Shown here: positions 55,730-64,000 of the stretch, in pieces
Numbering within the stretch: the first letter of the stretch is position 1
How the letters are laid out: each line of letters begins with the position of its first letter
Assembly: GCA_030847615.1 (NCBI GenBank)
Contig: JAUMIR010000001.1
Coordinates: 261,515,187 to 261,579,186, forward strand
Length of the DNA: 64,000 nucleotides
Direction: 5' to 3'
From: Gambelia wislizenii
Lineage: Eukaryota > Chordata > Lepidosauria > Squamata > Crotaphytidae
Made by a program: the position numbers and the translations under genes
The notes under the pieces: generated by a model
Database searches by the model: none
The model's input: only the letters and a program-made list of their open reading frames with translations
Told to the model about the DNA's origin: nothing

Positions 55730-56392
55730 CAAGATAGTGCCAGAAGATGGCACTCCCAGGCCAGAAGGTACTCAATGAGATACTGGGGTAGAGCAGAGGA
55801 CAACTATGATTATCACTGTGATTAAGGATGCAACTGGCCTTAGGCTGAAAGGATGTTCAACAGCTGACGTGTTCAGAGGTGAAAGGAAAATCTAAAGCTG
55901 CACAACACATATTATAGGAACATGGAATGTCAGAAGCATGACTCAATGCAAACTAGACATAGCAAGACAAGAATTGGAGCATATAAACATTTCAATACTT
56001 GGGATGACTGAGTTAAAGTGGACAAGAATGGGGCATTATGAGTCAGATAATTATGTAGTATTTTACTCAGAAAATTAAAATCTACAACTACAGAAGCAGA
56101 AGAAGAAGAAATTGAAAGATTCTATGGTGAAGTCCAGGAGAAAATTGATCACACACCCAAAAAGAACTTATTATTTATAGGTAATTGGAATGCAAAAGCA
56201 GAAAGCAGAACAGAATTAGATTGCGGGGGGGGGGGATGCCGTAGGATCAAGAAATGAAGCAGGAGAGCTGTGGACTGAATTTTGTGAAGCCAACAGTTTG
56301 ACTATCACAAACATATTCTTCAAGCAACTAAAGAGATGACTGTATATATGGACATCACTTGATGACCAATATAGAAATTAAATGGACTATAT

Positions 56393-56758
56393 CAGTGGTT
56401 CTTAACCTGTGGTATGCCCCCACAGGGAGATGTGATATCCTCACAGGGGGTCTACAAAGGCATGAAGGTTGCTTGGCTCACCTCCTGCCTGCAGTAGAGT
56501 AGCCACATGACAGGAGCCAGGGCACAGGCTGGCTGGCTTGGCTGGCTTAGCCTGCACATTGCCATTCAATCTGCTCCAGCCACAAACTTGCACAAAGAAG
56601 GAGGAAAAAAGTATTCCCCCCCTCCCAATGCCTCTGAGGGAAGGTTTAATGGGTGGTGTGTTGTTGTTGTTTTAAATCTTGAATTAAGTCTTGGGGGTCC
56701 ATGGCAACAAAAGATATTTAAAGTGTGTCCCTGGTAAAGAAAAGGTTAGAAGCCACTG
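56393..56758. mobile_element. nonautonomous hAT element inside BovB
   Basis: The ends are CAGTGGTTCTTAACCTG and, inverted, CAGTGGCTTCTAACCTT. The 8-bp flanks GACTATAT (56385-56392) and GACTGTAA (56759-56766) agree at 6 of 8. The BovB codons on both sides join as MDY then CK-SRRW, showing the insert interrupts the endonuclease end. Length 366 bp. No coding sequence. Confidence 0.85.
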
Positions 56759-58257
56759 GACTGTAAAATTGGAAGCAGAAGATGGCGAAGCTCCACTGTC
56801 TCAGCAAAAACAAGACCAGGAGCAGATGGTGACACAGACCATGAACTACTAATATTCAAAATTAGAGTAAAGATAAAGAAGAACATTAAACAAACCATCA
56901 TGCCAAAAAACAACATGAAGAAGATCCCCATAGAATTTAAAGATAATGTGAAAAATAGATACGCACTATTAATAGATATGCACTCCAGAAGAACTCTGGA
57001 GTGAAGCTATGGACATTGTCAGGGAGGAATGCAAAAAAGACACTACTGTAGCCAAAAAGAAAGAGCAGCCTCAATGGATGACAGATGAAACTTTTCAGGC
57101 AGTTAACGACAGATAAGAAGCAAAAGTGAATGGTAACAGAAATAAGGTCAGAAACCTAAATGCAACTGCTCAGTGCCTTGTGCACAAGGACAAAGAGAAC
57201 TACTATAATAATCAATGCCAAGAAATCAAAGAAGAAAAGAAAAAAGGAAGAACAAGAGCCTGTTCCACAATATCTGAGAAATCAAAGGGAAATTTAAACC
57301 AAGAGTGGGGATGGTCTATAACCAGCAGGGGAGCACATTACATGGCCAAGTGGAAATATAGAGACAATGGAAACAATACATGAAGAACTATATAAGAGCA
57401 ATGAAAGGATGGTAGATTCATTCAAGTAAGAACCATATGAAGATGAACTTCCAATTTTAGAAAGTGAAGTGAAAGCTGAACTTAGAGCACTTGGGAGAAA
57501 TAAATCACCAAGAACAGATGACATATCAATAGAGCTGTTTCAATGTAGAGAGGCAAAATCTACTGTGGTTCTAATAAAAAATGTCAACAAATATGGAAAA
57601 CTAAACAATGGCCCACAAATTTCAAATGCTCAATATACATTCCAACTCAAAGAAAGGGGACACCAGGGATTGCAGCAAACACAGGACCATAACATTAATC
57701 TCCCATGCAAGCAAAGAGATACTCAAAATTCTACAACAAGGACTTTTACCATATGTATACAGAGAAATGAGAGATGTGAAAGCTGGATTTAGGAAAGGAA
57801 GAGGCATTAGGGATCATATTGCAAACATATGTTGGATTATGGAGTGCACCAAAGAATTTCAGAAGAAAATCAGCCTATGCTTTATAAATTATAGCAAAGC
57901 CTTTGATTGTATACATTATGAAAACTATGGCTTGCTCATAAAGAAATGGGCATGCCACAACACTTGATTGCCTTGATGCATAACCTGTACCCAGGATAAG
58001 AAACTACGGTCAAGACAGAATATGGGGAAAGGAACTGGTTTTCAATTGGCAAAGGGGTCAGACAAGATTACCTTTTATCACCCTAACTTGTATGCTGAAC
58101 ATATCATACAAGAAGCAAGATTAGATACAGAGGAAGGGGGTGTCATGATGGAAGGTGCATCATCCTGCAAGGTGATGGCACTCCCATCATTCTGCAAGGT
58201 ATTACATCTCTCATTATCTGCAAAAGTCAAGGAAGAAAGTCAAAAGCAGGTTTACAA

Positions 58258-60312
58258 TTGGACATTAGGGAAATACTGGGGATGATCCCATGGTCAAGAA
58301 TACTAAAAGAGAAGGGACCTCAAGACGGTTTTGACTTTCTCAAAAGGGAGATACTGAAGGCACAATTTCAAACAGTACCATTGAGGAAGAAAAATGGGAG
58401 GTGTCTCCAGAAACCAGGATGGATGACTAAAGAACTTTCAATGGAGCTAAGTTTTAAACGGAACATGTATAGGAAATGGAAAAGAGAGGAAATCACCAAA
58501 GAAGAATTCAAACAGATAGCGAACACGTGTAGGAGTAAAGTCAGAAAAGCTAAAGTGCAGAATGAGCTCAGGCTTGCTAGGGAGGTTAAGAACAATAAAA
58601 AGGGTTTTTTTGGGTATGTCCGCAGCAAAAGGAGGAAGCAGGAAATGATAGGGCCACTACGTGGAGAAGATGGCAAAATGCTAACAGGGGACAGAGAAAA
58701 GGCAGAATTACTCAACACCTTCTTTGCCTCAGTGTTTTCAGAAAAGGAAAAGGAGGACCAACCTGAGGAAAATGGAACAGAGGACACAATAGGGGAAATC
58801 CAGCTGAAAATAAGTAAAGAGGTGGTACAGGAATACCTTCTTAATCTAAATGAATTTAAATCTCCAGGACCAGATGAACTACATCCAAGAGTATTAAAAG
58901 AGCTGGCAAATATAATCTCAGAGCCATTGGCAATAATATTTGAGAACTCCTGGAGAACAGGAGAAGTCCCAGCAGACTGGAGGAGGGCAAACGTTGTTCC
59001 CATCTTCAAAAAGGGGAAAAAAGAGGATCCCAACAACTATCGTCCAGTTAGTCTGACATCAATACCAGGGAAGATTCTAGAACAGATCATTAAACAGAGA
59101 GTCTGTGAACATTTAGAAGGCAATGCCATAATCACAAAAAGTCAGCATGGGTTTCAGAGAAACAAGTCATGCCAGACTAATCTGATCTCTTTTTTTGATA
59201 AAGTTACCAGCTTGGTAGATGAAGGGAATGCTGTGGACATTGCATACCTTGATTTCAGTAAGGCCTTTGACAAGGTTCCCCATGACATTCTTGCAAACAA
59301 GCTTGTAGAATGTGGGCTAGACAAGTTAACTGTTCAATGGATTTGTAATTGGTTGACCGGCCGAACCCAAAGGGTGCTCAGCAGTGGCTCCTCTTCGTCT
59401 TGGAAAGATGTGACCAGTGGGGTGCCACAGGGTTCTGTCCTGGGCCCAGTGCTATTCAACATCTTTATCAATGACTTAGATGAGGGAATTAGGGGCATAC
59501 TTATCAAATTTGCAGATGACACCAAATTGGGAGGAGTAGCTAATACCCTAGAGGACAGGATCAAAATTCAGAATGACCTGGATAGACTGGAGAGCTGGGC
59601 CAAAGCTAACAAAATGAAATTCAATACGGAGAAATGTAAAGTACTGCATTTAGGGCGGAAAAATGAAATGCATAAATATAGGATGGGAGAGACCTGGCTG
59701 AATGAGACTATGTGCGAAAGGGATCTAGGAGTCCTAGTAGACCACAAGTTGAACATGAGCCAACAGTGTGATGCGGCAGCTAAAAAGGCCAATGCAATTT
59801 TGGGCTGTATCAATAGAAGTATAGTGTCTAGATCAAGGGAAGTAATAGTGCCACTCTATTCTGCCTTGGTCAGACCTCACTTAGAATACTGTGTCCAGTT
59901 CTGGGCACCACAATTCAGAAAGGATATTGACAAATTGGAGCGTGTCCAGAGAAGGGCAACTAAAATGGTGAAAGGTCTGGAAACAATGCCTTATGAGGAG
60001 AGACTTAGGGAGCTGGGTATGTTTAGCCTGGAAAAAAGACAGTTTAGAGGCGATATGATAGCCCTGTTTAAGTATTTGAAGGGATGTCACGCTGAGGATG
60101 GAGCAGGCTTGTTTTCTGCTGCTCCAGAGACTGGAACACGGAGCAATGGGTGCAAGCTCCAGGAACAGAGATTCCACCTCAACATGAGGAGGAACTTTTT
60201 GACAGTCAGAGCTGTTCGGCAGTGGAACACACTCCCTCGGAGCGTGGTGGGGTCTCCTTCCTTGGAGGTCTTTAAACAGAGGCTGGATGGCCATCTGTCG
60301 GGGATGCTTTGA
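58258..60312 (+). CDS. CR1 ORF2 reverse transcriptase region, 684 codons open
   Basis: An uninterrupted frame. The first ATG lies in BovB flank, so the protein as read is not a natural start; CR1 codons begin at 58268. The order is an N-terminal connector (GWMTKELSMELSFKRNMYRK), finger blocks (KSPGPDELHPRVL, WRRANVVPIFKKGKK, NYRPVSLTSIPGK), motif A (DIAYLDFSKAFDKVPHD, Asp near 331), motif B (SGVPQGSVLGPVLFNIFIND) and motif C FADD at 418-421. The thumb (KMKFNTEKCKVLHLG) and C-terminal domain to FKQRLDGHLSGML follow. FADD rather than YADD is normal for CR1. All RT motifs look complete; the endonuclease is absent, so it could not move by itself. It overlaps the 87-codon frame 58022-58285, a BovB remnant. 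Confidence 0.85.
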   Translation: MDIREILGMIPWSRILKEKGPQDGFDFLKREILKAQFQTVPLRKKNGRCLQKPGWMTKELSMELSFKRNMYRKWKREEITKEEFKQIANTCRSKVRKAKVQNELRLAREVKNNKKGFFGYVRSKRRKQEMIGPLRGEDGKMLTGDREKAELLNTFFASVFSEKEKEDQPEENGTEDTIGEIQLKISKEVVQEYLLNLNEFKSPGPDELHPRVLKELANIISEPLAIIFENSWRTGEVPADWRRANVVPIFKKGKKEDPNNYRPVSLTSIPGKILEQIIKQRVCEHLEGNAIITKSQHGFQRNKSCQTNLISFFDKVTSLVDEGNAVDIAYLDFSKAFDKVPHDILANKLVECGLDKLTVQWICNWLTGRTQRVLSSGSSSSWKDVTSGVPQGSVLGPVLFNIFINDLDEGIRGILIKFADDTKLGGVANTLEDRIKIQNDLDRLESWAKANKMKFNTEKCKVLHLGRKNEMHKYRMGETWLNETMCERDLGVLVDHKLNMSQQCDAAAKKANAILGCINRSIVSRSREVIVPLYSALVRPHLEYCVQFWAPQFRKDIDKLERVQRRATKMVKGLETMPYEERLRELGMFSLEKRQFRGDMIALFKYLKGCHAEDGAGLFSAAPETGTRSNGCKLQEQRFHLNMRRNFLTVRAVRQWNTLPRSVVGSPSLEVFKQRLDGHLSGML

Positions 60313-60410
60313 TTGTGATTTCCTGCGTGGCAGGGGGTTGGACTGGATGGCCCTCGTGGTCTCTTCCAACTCTGCAATTCTATGATTCTATGATTCTATG
60401 ATTCTATGAT
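58268..60410 (+). mobile_element. CR1 LINE, 5'-truncated, recent-looking copy
   Basis: The insert runs from GGGAAATACTGG (58268) to the four ATTCTATG units at 60376-60410. BovB sequence stops at TTGGACATTA (58267) and resumes with TAACAAAACAAAAATAAAAG (60411), so no long target duplication exists, as usual for CR1. It is 5'-truncated: the endonuclease half is missing. The 3' UTR is short (60313-60375) and contains the GGCCCTCGTGGTCTCTTCC block. Confidence 0.9.
60376..60410 (+). repeat. (ATTCTATG)n CR1 3' terminal repeat
   Basis: Four ATTCTATG units and a partial one, the standard CR1 3' end. Confidence 0.95.
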
Positions 60411-61269
60411 TAACAAAACAAAAATAAAAGCCACAGATGATTTAGATAAATTTAAAACAGATGATGAAAGCATTGAGTTCAAGAGTTTCCATACTTTAGC
60501 TCAGTCATTAATAAGAATGGAGGATGGAGAAAGCAGTCAAGAAATCAGAAGAAGACTAGGATTAAGAAGGGCAGCTATGAAGGAAACTACACAAGATCCT
60601 GAAGTGCAACGAGTACTGAAGTTAGGATTTGTCCATGCCATTGTATTTCCAATTTCTAGGTATGGTTGTGAAAGCTGGACAGTGAAGAAAGCCAATAGAA
60701 AGAAAATCAAGCTCATTTGAAATGTGGTGCTGGAAAGAGTTGTACAGATACCATGGACTGCTAAAAAGACAAACGAATGTATCCTAGAGCAAACCAATTC
60801 TGAACTCTCCCTAGAAGCCAAGATGACCAAACTAAGACTGTTGTACTTTGGCCATATCATGAAAGGACATAACTCACTAGAAAAGGCAAGAAGGTTTGGT
60901 AAGGCAGAAGGCAGTAGGAATAGAAGATCACATTACAGATGGATAGACTCAAGGCAGCATAGTCCTGAGTCTACAAGACCTGAGCAGGGCTGTTGATAGG
61001 GTGACTTAGAAGTCTCTCATTCACAGGGTCACTGTAAGTTGAAGTCGACTTGATGGCAGTTAACAACATCTTCAGCAGTAGCAGATGGGTCCATTTCAGT
61101 TAGGTGGTGAATCTGTTTCAGGGTTTAGTCTAATCTCTGTAGAGGAGCTATCTAAAATGCTGAACTCTATCCCTAAATAGGTGCAACATCCTAGACAGTT
61201 GCTTTAATGTTTGGACTAAAACCTAGAGTGGATTGATCACCCCACTGACATTGGAACCACCTAAATGAA

Positions 61270-61482
61270 GGGCCTTTTCACAAGTGCTATGATTCCACTT
61301 TCATTGTTATGACAACACCCTATGCAATTTTGGAATTGTCAGTTGAGGGAAGGGCATTTGGCATCCTTAGATAGTTTTCCTCTCATGCCTCTAACCAAAT
61401 TACAAACCCCAGGATTCAATAGGATATTGCCATGGTAGTTAAAGCTCAATACAACACTATAATTGTGTAGTGTAAAAAGACC
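61270..61482. mobile_element. foldback MITE, family of 43058, copy 2
   Basis: The left arm (GGGCCTTTTCACAAGTGCTA, TGATTCCACTTTCATTG) pairs with the inverted right arm (GGTCTTTTTACACTACACAA, CTATAGTGTTGTATTG-like, TAACTACCATGGCAATATCC). The central part ATTGTCAGTTGAGG/ATTACAAACCCCAGG corresponds to GGTAGTTTGG and the inverted CACCAATCTC in copy 1. More diverged than copy 1. Confidence 0.65.
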
Positions 61483-63234
61483 ACAAGTGAAGAAATCACA
61501 CATTTGGATGTCTTGCTCCCACTGCAGGGCAGGGAAATTTTTACAAAGGGGAACATTTGAATGTAAAATGCCTTCCCTGTGGTATAAAATGTTCCAAGCC
61601 TTTGACTGCCCCAGCTGTGTACCACCTCACACATTTCAAAACACTTCATCTTGGGCCAAATTTTGCCCATGGGTTGTCTAGAATGTGTGACAAGAATAAT
61701 GTTATGAAGGCAAGATCTTTCTTTTGACTTTGGTTGGTCCTGGAAATAATTTAGTAAGCTCCACATGACAAGACAAATATATCCGATATAGCTACGGAGC
61801 TCTTAATTGCCTCACCAAGTGAGCATATGTTGGGAACAGCAAGAAATAAATGGAAGAAAATGGAATTTCTTAATGCTTCATTGTCCTAGTTATTTTGGAA
61901 GATGTGCAAGAGGAAATGATGAAGTAGAACAAGGGAGCGTTTGAAGAACCAGAATCGACAGTCTTTAGTATTAACTATTTTAATTAATTAAAGGAAAGTT
62001 AGTTTTCATTTTATGATTGGGCAAGGTACTCTATTGTTCAATATTGTTCAGGTATATTAACCAAGACTCCCAGCAATTGCCTCTGATCTATTTGAATACT
62101 TTTTACAAAGTGAGAATGATGTTTGTTGAGTGAGTGGATGCTTTTCTCAGGCCTGGAAAATGCTACTATCTGAAGCCAGGTTAAGGCATGAGAGCCAGCT
62201 GGTAAAGAAATAGGAGGAGAAGGTACATCATGGAAGGAGAAGGCAGAAAAGGATATTGTGCTTTCTTTTTTAATTGCAAATATATTTTCAAAACACCTTA
62301 ATAAAATAAATGATGCAGACTTTGAGAACAGGTTCAGGCACTGTGAAAAACTGCAGACTCCTGGAGAGATTATTGCAAAATGAAAGGTAGGGCACTTTTT
62401 TTAGTTAGTTCTCTCTCTTTTTCCTTTTTTCATCTATGAAACATTTCTGAAATAATTTTTTAAAGTCAAATTGAATGTAAATGGTAACTAAAAAAATGCA
62501 GACAAGAAGAAAGTCCCATTCCCATATTCACTGTATAAATCAGAAGCTCAGCTACCAGCCCATCTTAGAAGAAAAAATATTTTAAAAGATTGCTTTAAAG
62601 ATAAATAATGGCATTGATAGAAGCTGATGTCATGCCCTCCAAAATCAAATATATGTGGTTATCTATCATTGGGAAAGGTCTAGCCAAAAATTAACTAGTG
62701 TTGTTGTATTTTTGTGAAGCTCCCTGAATATGCATAAAGTTGTGTGATGGAAGCCAACTTTACATGAATGGAGATCTTCTTGTGCTGTGGGATTTCCCAT
62801 TATCTGCCAGCTCAGCAATCACGTAATGAAGGGTTAACTAGGATCTGGAGAAAGGTAACACCTTTAGGACTAGCATCATCACAGATGGCATAAGTCACAA
62901 GAGACACTGTCCAATCAAGGATTTCAGAGTGGCAAACCTTCAAGATGCTTTGAGGAAGAAGTGATAAATACTGCCTCAGGAGCCACTGGTTTAGAAATGT
63001 TTATAGATAAGCAAAGAAACAATGATTCAGAAAAGTTATGTAATCTAACCACTACAAACTTGGTATCATGGCATCAATTTTAAGATCTGTGCTCTTTCCC
63101 AATGATCCAGGCTGTCTTGGCCAGGAGACCAACTGCATCTCATTTGCCATCCAGTCTTCCATTGAAAGGTCTCAGTATACCTTGTCCCTGCTTTTGATTG
63201 CAACTGTTGTGGGTTGTCTTTTTGTATCGAGATG
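61483..63234. other. unassigned
   Basis: No gene or repeat recognised in 1.75 kb. Confidence 0.3.
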
Positions 63235-63350
63235 AGTTTGGACAACTGTAGCACATCAGATGTTTTTAGACTGCAGTCTTCATAATCCATCACCTTTGGC
63301 AATGCTGATTAGATCTGATGGGAATTGTAGGCTAAAAGCATTTCAACAGG
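63235..63350. mobile_element. foldback DNA-element fragment
   Basis: CATCAGATGTTTTTAGACTG and GATCTGATGGGAATTGTAGG frame a CACCTTTGGCAATGCTG centre. Same family as 15430, 27025 and 42640. Confidence 0.55.
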
Positions 63351-64000
63351 CACAGCTACTAACTCTTGTACTGGAGAGACAGAGAAAGAAAAAGGTGGAA
63401 AAAATAAAATGACAGAGAGAGTTTTAAGTTGTAAGTTGCATCATGGTTTATGGTGGGAACCACAGGGTAAATAATATCTCAAAAGTTTATAAAAAGGGTA
63501 GATGTGTTTAATCAAAAACCTGCTTTTGTCGAACTTTATTTTTCACACTGGAAAGAAAATACATTCTGGTTTTTTATTTTATATTTTTGTCACCACTGTA
63601 ATCATAAACAAAGCAAAGCACAGAGAATGCCATTTCCTTCCTGTTGCTTCCTGGGTTCCCTTCCTCTTTAAGGCTGAAACAGCAATGAGCTTGTGGAAGG
63701 AAACCTATGAACAGGGAGAAAGCAGGGGAAGGTAGGCTGTTGATGATTGCAATAAGGAAACCTTAGGACATTGTCACACGAGAGCCCCATTGTTGCTGCA
63801 ATCACATTTGCAAAAGTAAATGGATGGAAACTGGTTTGTCATCCCTCAGTATTGCACATCCCTTCAAGAGTGTGCCTGCGGCTGTTTCAACCAATGACGG
63901 TCCCTCGGCTCTCTTCTGGACTCTCCCTTAACCCTTCCTCCCTTCCCTGTTGCCCTACCCTACCCAGCATGCTTTTGTGGTTTTTATTTTTAGTTGTAAT
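63351..64000. other. unassigned right edge
   Basis: No gene recognised. Confidence 0.3.

Larger units (their letters stand above)
55730..61065 (+). mobile_element. RTE-BovB LINE, interrupted by hAT and CR1
   Basis: Broken frames follow the order of BovB ORF2. The endonuclease is TWNVRSMTQCKLD and MTELKWTRMGHYES (about 55920-56050), then NWNAKAES (about 56185), NEAGELWTEFCE (about 56255) and LYIWTSLDDQYRN (about 56340). The RT is SKAFDCIHYEN (about 57890) and NLYAEHI then VKEESQK (about 58085-58245). After the CR1 insert it resumes with TKIKATDDLDKFK (60421). The C-terminus has SYGCESW-like (60660) and LRLLYFGHIM (about 60835). The 3' end has a TTGAAGTCGACTTGATGGCA block at about 61037-61056, the tail also used by Sauria-type SINEs. 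Many stops make it dead. Without its inserts it is about 2.8 kb. Confidence 0.85.

Noticed and set aside
58368..59036. 222-codon minus-strand frame opposite CR1
   Set aside because: Shadow of the CR1 reverse transcriptase; the plus-strand frame has all RT motifs.

Overview
This is an intergenic or intronic stretch of a vertebrate nuclear genome. The repeat content points to a squamate reptile, most likely an iguanian-type lizard. The diagnostic mix is RTE-BovB, CR1 with (ATTCTATG)n tails, L2-like LINEs, vertebrate L1, Sauria-type tRNA SINEs, a Ngaro-type tyrosine-recombinase retrotransposon, and many foldback MITEs. The species assignment is inference from repeat families. I found no convincing host protein-coding exon, rRNA, tRNA, operon or CRISPR array. 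Nearly every long open frame is a transposon remnant or a shadow of low-complexity sequence.

Layout. 1-9.9 kb: an old CR1 fragment, a foldback MITE with TAA target duplications, the C-terminus of a non-LTR reverse transcriptase ending in a zinc finger, a mariner copy with both TIRs and an L1 fragment inserted in it, a Sauria SINE, and a palindromic CT/AT/AG microsatellite. 10.3-13.2 kb: two diverged same-strand copies of one LTR-like repeat with SINE copies between them. 13.7-15.2 kb: an L2-clade reverse transcriptase fragment. 15.6-26.5 kb: an L1 split inside its endonuclease domain by a 6.4 kb Ngaro element carrying gag, RT-RNase H, tyrosine recombinase and SGNH hydrolase regions. 27-30.6 kb: a minus-strand L2-like LINE interrupted by a pogo/Tigger-like element full of 62-bp GC-rich repeats and by a second L1. 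31-53 kb: mostly unrecognised sequence with scattered MITEs, including a three-copy GGAGATTATC family, pogo-like and hAT elements, a BovB remnant in scrambled order, SINEs and LINE tails. 53.2-54.4 kb: a 1.2 kb structure of long direct repeats around exon-like cassettes and a hammerhead-like core. 55.7-61.1 kb: a BovB interrupted by a hAT element and by a CR1 that keeps a 684-codon open frame.

The elements record a sequence of insertions: Ngaro in L1, L1 in mariner, Tigger and L1 in L2, hAT and CR1 in BovB. The host copy is older than its insert in each case. The best candidates for undescribed biology are the 53.2-54.4 kb structure and the Ngaro copy, whose visible key-site losses look like ordinary G:C to A:T decay.
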